In this document: positions 35,890-44,070 of the stretch, piece by piece
How positions within the stretch are numbered: position 1 is the stretch's first letter
Layout of the letters: every line of letters starts with the position of its first letter
Assembly (NCBI GenBank): GCA_013360405.1
Contig: JABWBR010000024.1
Location: 1 to 62,008, forward strand
DNA: 62,008 nt
Direction: 5' to 3'
Source of the DNA: Saprospiraceae bacterium
GTDB taxonomy: Bacteria; Bacteroidota; Bacteroidia; Chitinophagales; Saprospiraceae
The notes under the pieces: generated by a model
Databases searched by the model: none
The model's input: only the letters and a program-made list of their open reading frames with translations
What the model was told of the DNA's origin: nothing
Program-made: the position numbers and the translations under genes

Positions 35890-36967
35890 TCTTAATTTGG
35901 TGTAAATCGTGCAAATAGGTATTTTTTCCTACTGTAATCAGCAGGTTATGGTTCGGATCCATACTGATGGATACGTCTACGAGCTTCAGTTGGTAATTAG
36001 GGGAGTTCTCCGGTATTTGATAGGGCAAGAGTTGATTGCCTTTGATAAAATCAAATATACCTGTATTATATAGTCTGAAAGTTTTAGCTGTAGAATATTC
36101 TTGATATGTACTATTTTTCTCAAACAAAGGTATGAAATAATAGTCGAAGCTGTAAACTCGTAAACTGACGTTTTCCATCAGCGGTCCGTACAACTCATGC
36201 TGTATTTGATGTATATATGCGGCACCCAGGATATCGGCGGCGTTATTGCCCTCGTGATTGTTCAGAATATTGCTTAAAACTCCAAGGAAAATCACGGTAT
36301 TATTTTGGCCGTTGGGGGTGATGCGGGATCGCAAGTTCTTTCTAAACCTTACCAAATCAGCAATCGTGATGTTTTGCCACGTAATATCCTGTACATCAGC
36401 CATTTTCAGTATCGTAATTTCATCTTCGGTTAGTGAGTTGTCGCGTTCCAATTTATTCATTAGTTGAACGACAATCTGTTCGTAGGTGTATTGTCCGTAT
36501 GTCGATTGTAGAAAAGATTCAAATTCATTTAATCGTGTGAACTCGATCCTCAAATGTTCTCGAAAGTTTGCTTCGAGTTGAAGATTGAAGTTTTCACTAC
36601 AGGAATGTAGCACGTATTGATTATTGATAAATCGTGCATTGTAGATATTAGCTGTTCCTTGGCGGAGGATGTCTACGATGTGCAGGTTTCCAATTTCGGG
36701 ATGTTCCGTTTTGATAAAAGCGGCGACAGCCTCCATAGAAGACACTACTCTTGTGGGGGGGATTCCCAGCAAGGCCAACTCAACTTCGATCAACCTTTTT
36801 CTGAGCGAAAGGTCGAAATAGTGCATGTGATCAAGCAGCAACACAAAACCGATACGGCGCAAATCGTCATTTGCCGCCGAATGCAAATCGCCCATAAATG
36901 TGCATGAACGATTCTCGTTCACAAAGTACAGTTTTCTCTGGGTATCTTCAACTTTGATTACGTACAT
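35876..36967 (-). CDS. Degenerate Hsp70/actin-fold-like protein
   Basis: A 363-residue protein that I read as a worn Hsp70. Residues 41-85 (FVLLLDHMHY ... LALLGIPPTRVVSSMEAVAAF) have the spacing of the Hsp70 segment that ends in the conserved EPTAAA region; NLHIVDILRQGTANIYNARF (94-113) occupies the place of the phosphate-2 loop (DLGGGT). Near the C-terminus, KGNQLLPYQIP and VDVSISMDPNHNLLITV resemble the beta-sandwich substrate domain of DnaK (IEVTFDIDANGILNVSA). The phosphate-1 loop is missing and the glycines of phosphate-2 are lost, so ATPase activity is doubtful. Second gene of the operon. Confidence 0.4.
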   Translation of the reverse strand: MYVIKVEDTQRKLYFVNENRSCTFMGDLHSAANDDLRRIGFVLLLDHMHYFDLSLRKRLIEVELALLGIPPTRVVSSMEAVAAFIKTEHPEIGNLHIVDILRQGTANIYNARFINNQYVLHSCSENFNLQLEANFREHLRIEFTRLNEFESFLQSTYGQYTYEQIVVQLMNKLERDNSLTEDEITILKMADVQDITWQNITIADLVRFRKNLRSRITPNGQNNTVIFLGVLSNILNNHEGNNAADILGAAYIHQIQHELYGPLMENVSLRVYSFDYYFIPLFEKNSTYQEYSTAKTFRLYNTGIFDFIKGNQLLPYQIPENSPNYQLKLVDVSISMDPNHNLLITVGKNTYLHDLHQIKNGQR

Positions 36968-37012
36968 ATTTCTGAATCACAATTTAGTTGGAATCTTCAT
37001 CAACTAAAAAAG

Positions 37013-38245
37013 TTATTGCATCTTATTCAGTAATAGCAATAACCGGTTAGTTATTTTAGATTTTTCTATACGAATATCGTTGCTGGTCTCCATGCCTTTT
37101 ATTTCGTCTGAATTTAATATTTTCCAACTGCTCGACAGCTGAATTGCCTCCAGTTTAAAGGGGTGATTATTTTTTCTGACGAAATCCAATAGCAATTCCA
37201 ATGCTTCTTCCACCCTGGCCTTTGCTACCAGCGTGTGCATTTCTGAGAGGGCCTGTTCCGGTATCTTGATCAAATTATCAAGGCCTTTTGCTCCATGATT
37301 ATGAATTGTTTTATCGCCCGAAACAATATCTCCAGAGCCAGTATGCTTGATGGTTATTTTATTCCCCTGGTGAAATTCTTTTGCGTGTATAGTGCTATTC
37401 ATGATATTGTTGCCGTCATTATTACCCTTACCGCTGACGAGGTTAGAAGTTTTTTCATCCGGCGTAAGCCGTAGACCCTTTGAATCGATAACCCCTGAAG
37501 GATCCATATCGTACAACAACTGAAAAACGAAGGCTGCGGCCCTGTCGGCAGCGGCAGGTTGAGAGCCGTGCGCATCAGCTTCTGATTTATTAGATAATTG
37601 GTCGGAAATGCCTCGCACTACAAGGCAATGTATTGTGGGGTGGCTCTTCAACACCCTTCCGAGTCCTCCCGATTCCATGTCGACCGAGATGCTATCGTTA
37701 TAGTGTTTCCTGAAACGATTGTATGTCGGGTTTTTCACCGATGCGATCACCTTATCGTCAGCTACAATGCCGCCAAAGAATACCCTGGCATTTGAGGCGC
37801 CGTCGGTTGTACGTGATTTCCAGTCATTATTTCTGCTGGTAAGTTGAGCCTGGGCGAGTAACGATTCACTGAAATAATACACTTCCGGCCTCGCTTTGAA
37901 TCCATCCTTGTCTTCTTTTCCGGCACTGGAGTAGCTTACTTTGTTAGCAACAATAACATCTCCGACATTTAAATCCTTTATCGCTCCGGCAATGCCGGAC
38001 AAAAAAACAATCTGTGGCTGAAACGCGGCAATCGCTTTTTCAGTTGCAAGGGCCATTTCCATGTTGCGCATGCCGGTTTCACGAACGATGATTTTATATC
38101 GCTCTTTCTGAGCATTAGTAAAAAATCCCTCTTCATACGCAGCTTTATCGACTATGAAAGACCGACGAGGGCCTTCCAAGTGTCTTATCACAGCTTCAAA
38201 TTCTAACTGTAAAGGCGTAAATATTACAATGGTTAGTTGGTTCAT
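37013..38245 (-). CDS. Purine-nucleosidase-family effector with signalling motif and EAD-like tail
   Basis: A 410-residue protein and first gene of the operon. Residues 1-~245 belong to the PNP_UDP/MTA-SAH nucleosidase fold: FLSGIAGAIKDLNVGDVIVA, then SVDMESGGLGRVL and VVRGISDQ, in which the Glu and Asp positions used for catalysis in the family are kept. A low-complexity linker holds a Gly/Asn motif (299-318) shared with the NB-ARC protein. Residues ~333-408 resemble an effector-associated domain of the EAD11 type (LVAKARVEEALELLLDF ... ITNRLLLLLNKM). PNP-fold proteins act in other bacterial defence systems as nucleotide-destroying effectors; a similar role is inferred. Confidence 0.8.
   Translation of the reverse strand: MNQLTIVIFTPLQLEFEAVIRHLEGPRRSFIVDKAAYEEGFFTNAQKERYKIIVRETGMRNMEMALATEKAIAAFQPQIVFLSGIAGAIKDLNVGDVIVANKVSYSSAGKEDKDGFKARPEVYYFSESLLAQAQLTSRNNDWKSRTTDGASNARVFFGGIVADDKVIASVKNPTYNRFRKHYNDSISVDMESGGLGRVLKSHPTIHCLVVRGISDQLSNKSEADAHGSQPAAADRAAAFVFQLLYDMDPSGVIDSKGLRLTPDEKTSNLVSGKGNNDGNNIMNSTIHAKEFHQGNKITIKHTGSGDIVSGDKTIHNHGAKGLDNLIKIPEQALSEMHTLVAKARVEEALELLLDFVRKNNHPFKLEAIQLSSSWKILNSDEIKGMETSNDIRIEKSKITNRLLLLLNKMQ
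37292..37351 (-). other. Gly/Asn-rich putative amyloid-type signalling motif (copy in nucleosidase)
   Basis: Residues 299-318 of the nucleosidase read IKHTGSGDIVSGDKTIHNHG, followed shortly by LDNLIKIPE. The matching segment in the NB-ARC protein is at 20801-20860. In both proteins it lies in a flexible linker between an enzymatic or AAA part and a signalling part, as expected for a homotypic contact motif. Confidence 0.5.
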
Positions 38246-38627
38246 ACATGCAGCTTTCTAGAGTTTATTTGAAAATGTCGTTACTTGAATGAATGACTGA
38301 TCCAAATATATGAAAAAAACTTGGCTGATAATAGAAATAACCATTGTAAAGTGGTTTGCGAAAAAAAATCATGAACCAACAACATTCAATGTCAGAACTA
38401 AAAACATCCTAATATGTTGCTTGCTATCATCCTACCTGATATCCTTACTTCCCCCTGCTACATACCGGTTTCCCTCCTTGAATTGCTCCTCGGGGCATGA
38501 AGCCGCGCCACAATCGCCGCATGTTCAACCGGAATAGGAGTTAAAATGGCTACAGTCATAATTATGCAAGACAAACAAGGTTCTCAATAATTTTTTTCTA
38601 GATAAAGCGCTATCTTCATTTCTTCAC
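38246..38627. promoter_or_regulatory. Upstream region of the 13-gene operon
   Basis: About 380 bp without a credible gene. On the minus strand TATATTTG (CAAATATA on the plus strand, 38303-38310) fits the Bacteroidota -7 consensus TAnnTTTG and lies about 58 bp before the nucleosidase start codon. A clear -33 TTTG at the right distance was not seen. The rest is unremarkable AT-rich sequence. Confidence 0.4.
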
Positions 38628-38972
38628 CTACATTTCAAAAGAGGAGCCATTTCCTCCCATTCCGGTAAGCCTTTTACCTGGTTGAACATGCTTTAAAATG
38701 CTCCAAACCGTCCTTTCGGAGATATTGAAGCGGTGCGCTAAGGCGCTAACTGTCAGGGTTTTGTGCCCTTCTAGTTCTTCATTCAGCTTTCTGTATTCGT
38801 TGATCACCGCATAGCGCTGTATTAGCGTTGGAGGTATTAAATCCTGGTCGATTAAAAAGGCGATCATTTGATTTTCTGTTTTGTCAAGGCCGTGTCGCTC
38901 ACAGTATGATTCGAAGTTGTTGCGTAAGTGAACTTCAAACCGGTCCAACAGCTGTTTTCGGTGTGGCCCCAT
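38628..38972 (-). CDS. Small HTH DNA-binding protein
   Basis: A 114-residue protein. Residues ~70-95 form a helix-turn-helix (LTVSALAHRFNISERTVWSILKHV). The N-terminal half is helical and charged. It lies on the same strand as, and about 380 bp upstream of, the conflict-system operon, so it could be its regulator, although nothing shows this. Upstream of it is a pair of hairpin elements (39010-39113). Related short HTH proteins can also be domesticated from mobile elements; the family is not certain. Confidence 0.7.
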   Translation of the reverse strand: MGPHRKQLLDRFEVHLRNNFESYCERHGLDKTENQMIAFLIDQDLIPPTLIQRYAVINEYRKLNEELEGHKTLTVSALAHRFNISERTVWSILKHVQPGKRLTGMGGNGSSFEM

Positions 38973-39009
38973 AACTTGTAGTTAGCTAATTGGGTAATTG
39001 CTTACTTTT

Positions 39010-39059
39010 ATACCGCACACCGTCAAGTTATAGTCATAACTTTTCCAGCTTTGCGGTAT
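39010..39059 (-). repeat. Dispersed hairpin element, copy 1 (reverse orientation)
   Basis: ATACCGCA and TGCGGTAT form the outer stem; inside, AAGTTAT/ATAACTT (39025-39031 and 39036-39042) forms a second one. Read on the plus strand, it resembles the reverse complement of the elements at 39060-39113 and 56014-56057: shared blocks CGCAC, CAAGTT, CAT(G/A)AC and AGCT in the same order. Confidence 0.4.
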
Positions 39060-39113
39060 TATAGCTCGCACCCGAGCTTAGGTCATGCCCAAAACTTGGC
39101 GGTGCGAGCTATA
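39060..39113 (+). repeat. Dispersed hairpin element, copy 2
   Basis: A perfect 13-bp inverted repeat, TATAGCTCGCACC and GGTGCGAGCTATA, encloses a 28-base loop. The loop matches that of the element at 56014-56057 in 20 of 28 positions (conserved gagct, gtcat, caaaa, ggc). It lies between the divergent genes at 38972 and 39393. The rest of the 38973-39392 gap is AT-rich and shows no gene. Confidence 0.6.
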
Positions 39114-39392
39114 TCTTTTGACAAATATAAAATCAGGTTTCGATTTAAAGAACTACATTTTTCACCCCAAACCCCGTGTTTTTTCTTTGTTCAAATTCCA
39201 TACTTCATTCTTGCAGTCAGCCCAGGCCTTTTTAAACAAGGTATATGCCATTTTTTTTTATATTAAATTGATAAACAATATTTTAAACCCATAAAAACTT
39301 ATACCGAAGGCCTTAAAATAAATCACAGCCGGAAAGCGTAAAACTTGCAGTTTTCAGCGTAACTTTTCCCCGCAAATAACAAACTACATGCA

Positions 39393-40814
39393 ATGGAGGA
39401 CAATAAATTTTTATCGGCACTTCGTACGCTTGACATGCAGGAGCTTGACGCTTTTCGAAAATACCTCGAGGGCAACTATGGCCGTCAGAAGATCGCGCTG
39501 GCCGTCTTCAAGTATCTGAAACCATTTTATCCCGATTTTCGCCACGAAAAAAAGCTGGATATAGCTTATGCCTATAAGAAGATTTTCAACGCCGATATTC
39601 ACGAGGATGCTTACAACCGCACAAAACTGCTCAATGCGCTGTCTGATTTGAATTTATGGCTAAATGAGTTTTGGCTGTGGAATAAGGCCCGCGACGGGTC
39701 TCTTGAAAGTCAGGCTCTTTGGCTGATGATTACTAAAGAGCGCGGACTAAAAAACGAATACAATAAGCAATACAAGTTGATCAGGGAGCAACTGGCTGCA
39801 TCGGAAAAGAAAAGCTCGACCGATTTACTTACTGGTTTATTGGCCAATTATTTTTTTTATTACTCGCCGTTGGAAAAAAAATCCGACCCCGATATAACTG
39901 CACTGTCCCAATGTGCAAGCGACCTCGACAATTATTTCGCTATTGCACGGCTAAAAATAGCTTGCGAAATGGCAAATTTGAACCTGCGGCTCAACCCAGA
40001 TTTTCGACAGGACGACCAGGTTGTAGTGCAGAATTTGCTTAATTGGCCCCACGTAGCAGAACACCCTTTGTACCAGATTTACAAAGAAATGTATGCATTA
40101 ACGGTTGAAGGAAACGATGATGCTTTTGCAAATATTGATGCCTGGGTTAATAAAAATCATCAGAAAATTGGCAAAGAAGATCTTCACATTGCGCTAAGCT
40201 ATATACACAATTATGCCGCCCTTCAGCTTAGATCGGGAAGGCTCGAGTATGCGCCGATTATTCACCGGCTTAATGTTTTTGCTTTAGAACATGGCTTTTT
40301 CCAAAGAGTGGGGGGTATATCTCCTACGCAATTTTGCAATATTGTCAATGTTGCTTGTAATCAACAGGATTTTGAGTGGGCAGACCATTTTATTACTACC
40401 TGTAGCATGTTCCTCGATCAAGCTCAGCGCGCTGATACGGTTATCCTTTCCAAAGCTATCGCTTTATTTGAAAAAAAGCAATACGAAGAAACACTGGATG
40501 CATTAGCGGGTGTCGATTTTAGAGCTATCGATTACGTTATTCGTGCCAAATCTATTGTCCTCAGATGCTATTTTGAATTACGGCAGAGCGACTCCCAATT
40601 TGAAAGCTATTACCAGGCTTTTGAAACCTTTTTGTATCGCAAGCAAAAAACCAGGCCTCTGGTGGTAAAATCTACGCTTAATTTTATACATCTTCTTAAA
40701 TCAATGTATGATGGTAATATATCGCGCGATAAGCTAATGAAAAAGATCAATTCTGCTAAGGACCTATACCTTCGCGAATGGCTGATCGAAAAAGCCCGGC
40801 AATACAAAAATTAA
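39393..40814 (+). CDS. Hypothetical helical-repeat protein
   Basis: A 473-residue cytosolic protein with no recognised catalytic motif. It is predicted nearly all alpha-helical, with TPR-like alternation (for instance YAPIIHRLNVFALEHGFF, WADHFITTCSMFLDQ, AIALFEKKQYEETLDALAGV). The start MEDNKFLSALRTLDMQELDAFRKYLEGNYG resembles a short helical domain that I believe recurs in Bacteroidota proteins of unknown function. It stands alone and is followed by a bidirectional terminator. Probably a protein-interaction scaffold. Confidence 0.65.
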   Translation: MEDNKFLSALRTLDMQELDAFRKYLEGNYGRQKIALAVFKYLKPFYPDFRHEKKLDIAYAYKKIFNADIHEDAYNRTKLLNALSDLNLWLNEFWLWNKARDGSLESQALWLMITKERGLKNEYNKQYKLIREQLAASEKKSSTDLLTGLLANYFFYYSPLEKKSDPDITALSQCASDLDNYFAIARLKIACEMANLNLRLNPDFRQDDQVVVQNLLNWPHVAEHPLYQIYKEMYALTVEGNDDAFANIDAWVNKNHQKIGKEDLHIALSYIHNYAALQLRSGRLEYAPIIHRLNVFALEHGFFQRVGGISPTQFCNIVNVACNQQDFEWADHFITTCSMFLDQAQRADTVILSKAIALFEKKQYEETLDALAGVDFRAIDYVIRAKSIVLRCYFELRQSDSQFESYYQAFETFLYRKQKTRPLVVKSTLNFIHLLKSMYDGNISRDKLMKKINSAKDLYLREWLIEKARQYKN

Positions 40815-40853
40815 TTTGCCGCCCCCAGCACAAGGGCCGGTGAGCGGCAAATT
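40813..40853. terminator. Bidirectional terminator between convergent genes
   Basis: AATTTGCCGC (40813-40822) and GCGGCAAATT (40844-40853) form a 10-bp stem with AT-rich outer ends usable in both directions. It overlaps the stop of the plus-strand gene ending at 40814 and lies 8 bp from the stop of the minus-strand gene ending at 40861. Confidence 0.7.
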
Positions 40854-40860
40854 TGCAAAA

Positions 40861-41241
40861 TCAAATCATGATCAAGTCATCAAAAATAATCGCCTGCGAA
40901 GTCTCTCCCCCGCAAATAGTGACTATGTAAAAGGTGTACGTTCCCTCCGGCAAATTAGTATATTGGATATACTTGTTGCTGGTGATCGTCTCTGCGCTCG
41001 TGTAGCTGTCGCCTTGCCGGTAATACCATACCTTGAAACTGGCGCCTTGCTCGCTGGAATCCCATGAAAAAGAGACATGGTTTGATCCCTGCGCTGTAAT
41101 GGCCTGGTTGGTGGGCCTTGCGCATTCGCAAGTTTCTGCCGGCGGCGTAATGGAAAAAACGGATGTTGGTTGCACCGAAACCAACGTGAGCAATAACGCG
41201 ACGAATAGAGCCGGCTTGCCCATGCTGAAAGTTGTTCTCAT
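40861..41241 (-). CDS. Small secreted fibronectin III-like protein
   Basis: A 126-residue protein. A signal peptide (MGKPALFVALLLTLVSVQPTSVFS) precedes a single beta-sandwich domain with fibronectin type III character (HVSFSWDSSEQGASFKVWYYRQG, then LPEGTYTFYIVTICGGETS). There is no T9SS tail. An internal Met at residue 7 could be the true start. Function unknown; likely periplasmic or surface-exposed. Confidence 0.6.
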   Translation of the reverse strand: MRTTFSMGKPALFVALLLTLVSVQPTSVFSITPPAETCECARPTNQAITAQGSNHVSFSWDSSEQGASFKVWYYRQGDSYTSAETITSNKYIQYTNLPEGTYTFYIVTICGGETSQAIIFDDLIMI

Positions 41242-41311
41242 AATTGATAAATAATTAAAGTAAAAAAATAGACGACAGGCTGCGGAAAGCTGTGGGCAAA
41301 AAGCAGTTATA

Positions 41312-41335
41312 GCCGCTATTGCCGTGCAATGGCGG
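41312..41335. terminator. Hairpin, possible terminator or regulatory stem
   Basis: CCGCTATTGC and GCAATGGCGG pair with one mismatch around a short cgt loop. It lies in the 250-bp gap between minus-strand genes 41494-42393 and 40861-41241 and could end the upstream transcript. No T-run is present, so the function is unsure. Confidence 0.3.
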
Positions 41336-41493
41336 TTGAGTTAATTCAATAAAATAAATGGCTTTAATGCCCTCGAGTACCGGGCCTGTTTATTAATTTC
41401 GACGAGACAAAGCTATTAGAAGCAGGAATTAATTATTTCAAAATATTGATTTATAATCATTTACATAAATTTACGTAAATTTATTCAGATACA

Positions 41494-42393
41494 TTAAGCT
41501 TCATCGTATAGTGTTATTGGTTTAGCATCTTTAACTAATCTTTGAAGCGAAGCCCAATAGCGTTTATAAAGCGGCGAATCCATAGTTTTAGTAAATTCTA
41601 TAACTGGACAATTGGCCCTCGATTCTCCGTATATGTAATGTGAGATCATCATTTTGCCATTTATGGTTTGTCCGTCTACTACCATAAAATAATTGTAGGG
41701 AATATGTTTGTATGTGAAAATTTCAAAAGTGCCTGGAAATTTTTTTTGGGCTAAGCTGGTTTGTAATCGGCTCAGTTGCCGAATAACGCCCCTAATAACT
41801 TCTATGGTTTTTGCTTCTTCCGGTTGAAAACGTTTTCTGTCTTCAAAATAAAGCCTGGCTTCGTTGCAATCCGGGTCCAGCAAATAAGATTTAAAATTGA
41901 CGCCTTTTTTGAGCAGGCCTTCCACTTTTTCCTGAAACTCCCATTCGGCTCTATTAAAAAAATAGGAACAAAAAGTGTGTAGTGTTACTCCAAATTCAAT
42001 TACTTCTTTTTGCGCTACAGAAAAAAAAGCGGTCTTCTGTTCGATGGATAATCTGCCGTTTTCATAAAAAGCAAATCCCGGCCTGACTACCAGGGATGGG
42101 TCTTTAGCATCAAGTGCAGGTATATCCACCCGGGACCATTCTTGCTCATTTATATTTTCGAAGTCATTGCGGCCCCACTTCATACCCAACTCATGTCGTA
42201 CTAATTCCTGAATACCCTTACTAACCAAATCGAGGGTTCCCGGTTTTACAGTTTTCCCACTGAGTATATTGCTAAAAGTTGGTTCGGAAATGTTATATCC
42301 GAGGTATCGCATTTTTTTTACAATGGTAGTTTGATTATAATGCTTTCGGTCTTTGAGCAGGTCTACTCCTTTCGTGATGATTGTTTTTTCCAT
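41494..42393 (-). CDS. XRE-like HTH regulator with PLD-like C-terminal domain
   Basis: A 299-residue protein. Residues ~15-50 look like an HTH (NQTTIVKKMRYLGYNISEPTFSNILSG), the usual form of lambda-repressor-type regulators. From ~115 on, a region carries VNFKSYLLDPDCNEARLYFEDR, then FEIFTYKHIPYNYFMVVDGQTINGKMMISHYIYGE, which has the layout of phospholipase-D-like, DUF5919-type domains but no HKD catalytic motif, so it is likely a ligand- or nucleotide-sensing module. It stands alone. Target unknown. Confidence 0.65.
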   Translation of the reverse strand: MEKTIITKGVDLLKDRKHYNQTTIVKKMRYLGYNISEPTFSNILSGKTVKPGTLDLVSKGIQELVRHELGMKWGRNDFENINEQEWSRVDIPALDAKDPSLVVRPGFAFYENGRLSIEQKTAFFSVAQKEVIEFGVTLHTFCSYFFNRAEWEFQEKVEGLLKKGVNFKSYLLDPDCNEARLYFEDRKRFQPEEAKTIEVIRGVIRQLSRLQTSLAQKKFPGTFEIFTYKHIPYNYFMVVDGQTINGKMMISHYIYGESRANCPVIEFTKTMDSPLYKRYWASLQRLVKDAKPITLYDEA

Positions 42394-42582
42394 AAACCCT
42401 CAAGTTTCTGCATTCAATATCGGTAATCGATTTGGTAAATCCAACACACCAATCGTCGAATATTTCCAGCGCTTCAACCAGCCAATTCCCCAATTCAGTC
42501 CTAAATACAGTCAATTCAGTCGCCCCCCTCTTTACAACTCGCTACACATATCCCTATTTTTGTGGGACTGACTGTACAACCT

Positions 42583-43359
42583 ATGACCCGACTGTTGCCA
42601 CTGCTAACCGTGCTTTTATTAAGCGCTTGCTACCGGCTTGCCGCGCAAGAGATCCCGCTCAAGGTCGCTAAGCCCAAGGCAAGGCAGATTTGGATCGGCG
42701 TGGGTTGGTCCGACTGGTCGATTCGCGATGATGCGTATGCGCCTGGCGGTGTGTACAATGCGGGCATGACCACCTTGCGCATCGGCCATACGCGCGAACA
42801 AGGCCAATGGATCAACTTTACGGAAGGCATGATAGGCCTCGGTCAACTCCAAACGGCTCAAAACGAGGCATTCGACTCGCTGCTGTTGCCGGTAAGAGGC
42901 CCCGTTATACAGGTAGGTTCTACCCACAAAGGTATGCAGCTAAAAGGCGAAGACGGGATGCGCTACAGGACGGGACTAACGCTGCTGGAAACTATGTATT
43001 ACCCCAGGTATGCCCGCCCGGGACTCGTATCCTCCACTACGCTGGGCCCCGAAATGGGATTCGAGCCCACGCAAAGGCGGGGCGCCACGATTTCGCTGCG
43101 CCTCAGCATACCCCTGGTCGGTTGGCTGACGCGCTGGCACAAAGACCCCAAAGGCGAAGGCAAACCCGAAAAGGTGAAAAAGTTTTCAGGCCTGAAATCT
43201 ATGCAAACGGCTAACTTGTCCCTCCACGGGCAGTATTTTTTTAACAAAAGCCTTTCCGCCGGTTTCCAATGGAAATTGTCATCTTTGACATACCGGCGGG
43301 TAGATTTGTTGAAACTGAAAGAAAATGCCTGGTATACTTATGTAGCAGTGCATTATTGA
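42583..43359 (+). CDS. Secreted hypothetical protein
   Basis: A 258-residue protein. I chose ATG 42583 (MTRLLPLLTVLLLSACYRLAAQ), which gives a clean signal peptide, over an in-frame GTG at 42562. The mature part has alternating strands and aromatic residues (IWIGVGWSDWSIRDD, NLSLHGQYFFNKSLSAGFQWKL, AWYTYVAVHY with a terminal aromatic), suggesting a small outer-membrane beta-barrel. No family was recognised. The downstream gap holds an inverted repeat block. Confidence 0.55.
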   Translation: MTRLLPLLTVLLLSACYRLAAQEIPLKVAKPKARQIWIGVGWSDWSIRDDAYAPGGVYNAGMTTLRIGHTREQGQWINFTEGMIGLGQLQTAQNEAFDSLLLPVRGPVIQVGSTHKGMQLKGEDGMRYRTGLTLLETMYYPRYARPGLVSSTTLGPEMGFEPTQRRGATISLRLSIPLVGWLTRWHKDPKGEGKPEKVKKFSGLKSMQTANLSLHGQYFFNKSLSAGFQWKLSSLTYRRVDLLKLKENAWYTYVAVHY

Positions 43360-43436
43360 GGTGGTTATTTGGTTAACTAAATCGCCGATCAATAACGTGG
43401 TGCCGAATCCGCAATCCCTGTAAACACCACGGATGG

Positions 43437-43512
43437 GAGTGTGGGAGTGTGGGAGGGAGAGAGGGAGAGATCTTTGCTCCCACGCTCTCACTCTCCCACT
43501 CTCCCACACTCC
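43437..43512. repeat. Imperfect inverted repeat block
   Basis: Repeats of gtgggagt/gagaggga on the left and their complements (ctctcactctcccactctcccacactcc) on the right surround ctttgctc, so the block can fold as a long hairpin. Related single-sided blocks occur at 49388-49425 and 60040-60070. Probably a transcript end or a repeat-expansion site. Confidence 0.6.
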
Positions 43513-43530
43513 TAAACTATGTCATAAACA

Positions 43531-44052
43531 ATGTGAAAACTTCTCCTCAACCTGGCCATCAGCCTCGACGGTTACATTGAAGACCGCAACGGCGCATTCG
43601 ATTGGTGTTTCACCGATCAGGATTACGGCATGGGCGAATTCTTCGATCGGATTGATGCTGCGTTCTATGGCAGAAAGTCGTACGAACTGGTACAATCGAT
43701 GGGTGACTCCGCCGAGATGGAAGGCATGCCGGACTTGCAGTCTTATGTTTTTTCAAACACGCTCAGCGAGGCCCCGCCCGATACAACGCTTGTGAGAGGC
43801 GACGACTTGGTCGCCGAAGTTCAGCGCATCAAAGCTATGCCCGGCAAAGATATCTGGCTTTTTGGCGGCGGTAGCCTCATACAATCGCTCCTGCCCATCG
43901 GTCTTGTTGACGAGTTGTCGCTGGCCGTGCATCCAATCCTATTGGGCGGCGGCACACCCTTGTTTCCGCAATTCGAACAACGCATTCAACTTAAGTTGTT
44001 GAACGCCCAAACCTACAATTCTGGTTTGGTAATAATGCGATATGGGCTATAG
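43531..44052 (+). pseudogene. Dihydrofolate-reductase-family (RibD C-terminal-like) protein, nonsense codon 2
   Basis: The reading frame encodes a ~172-residue DHFR/RibD-C-like reductase: KLLLNLAISLDGYIEDRNGAF at the start, a central region with YGRKSYELVQSMG, and KDIWLFGGGSLIQSLLPIGLVDELSLAVHPILLGGG near the end, the usual NADPH-site pattern. However the only suitable ATG (43531) is followed at once by TGA. A CGA (Arg) to TGA change would explain this, since relatives commonly begin M-[RK]-K-L. The next in-frame ATG, at 43630, would remove the first strand and part of the fold. So it is either inactive, uses a non-standard start, or contains a base error. Confidence 0.65.
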
Positions 44053-44070
44053 CATTCAGCCCTATCCACA

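Noticed and set aside
38310-38537. A 75-codon open frame between the operon promoter and the HTH gene
   Set aside because: No family resemblance, and it overlaps the promoter candidate of the conflict operon; most likely chance.
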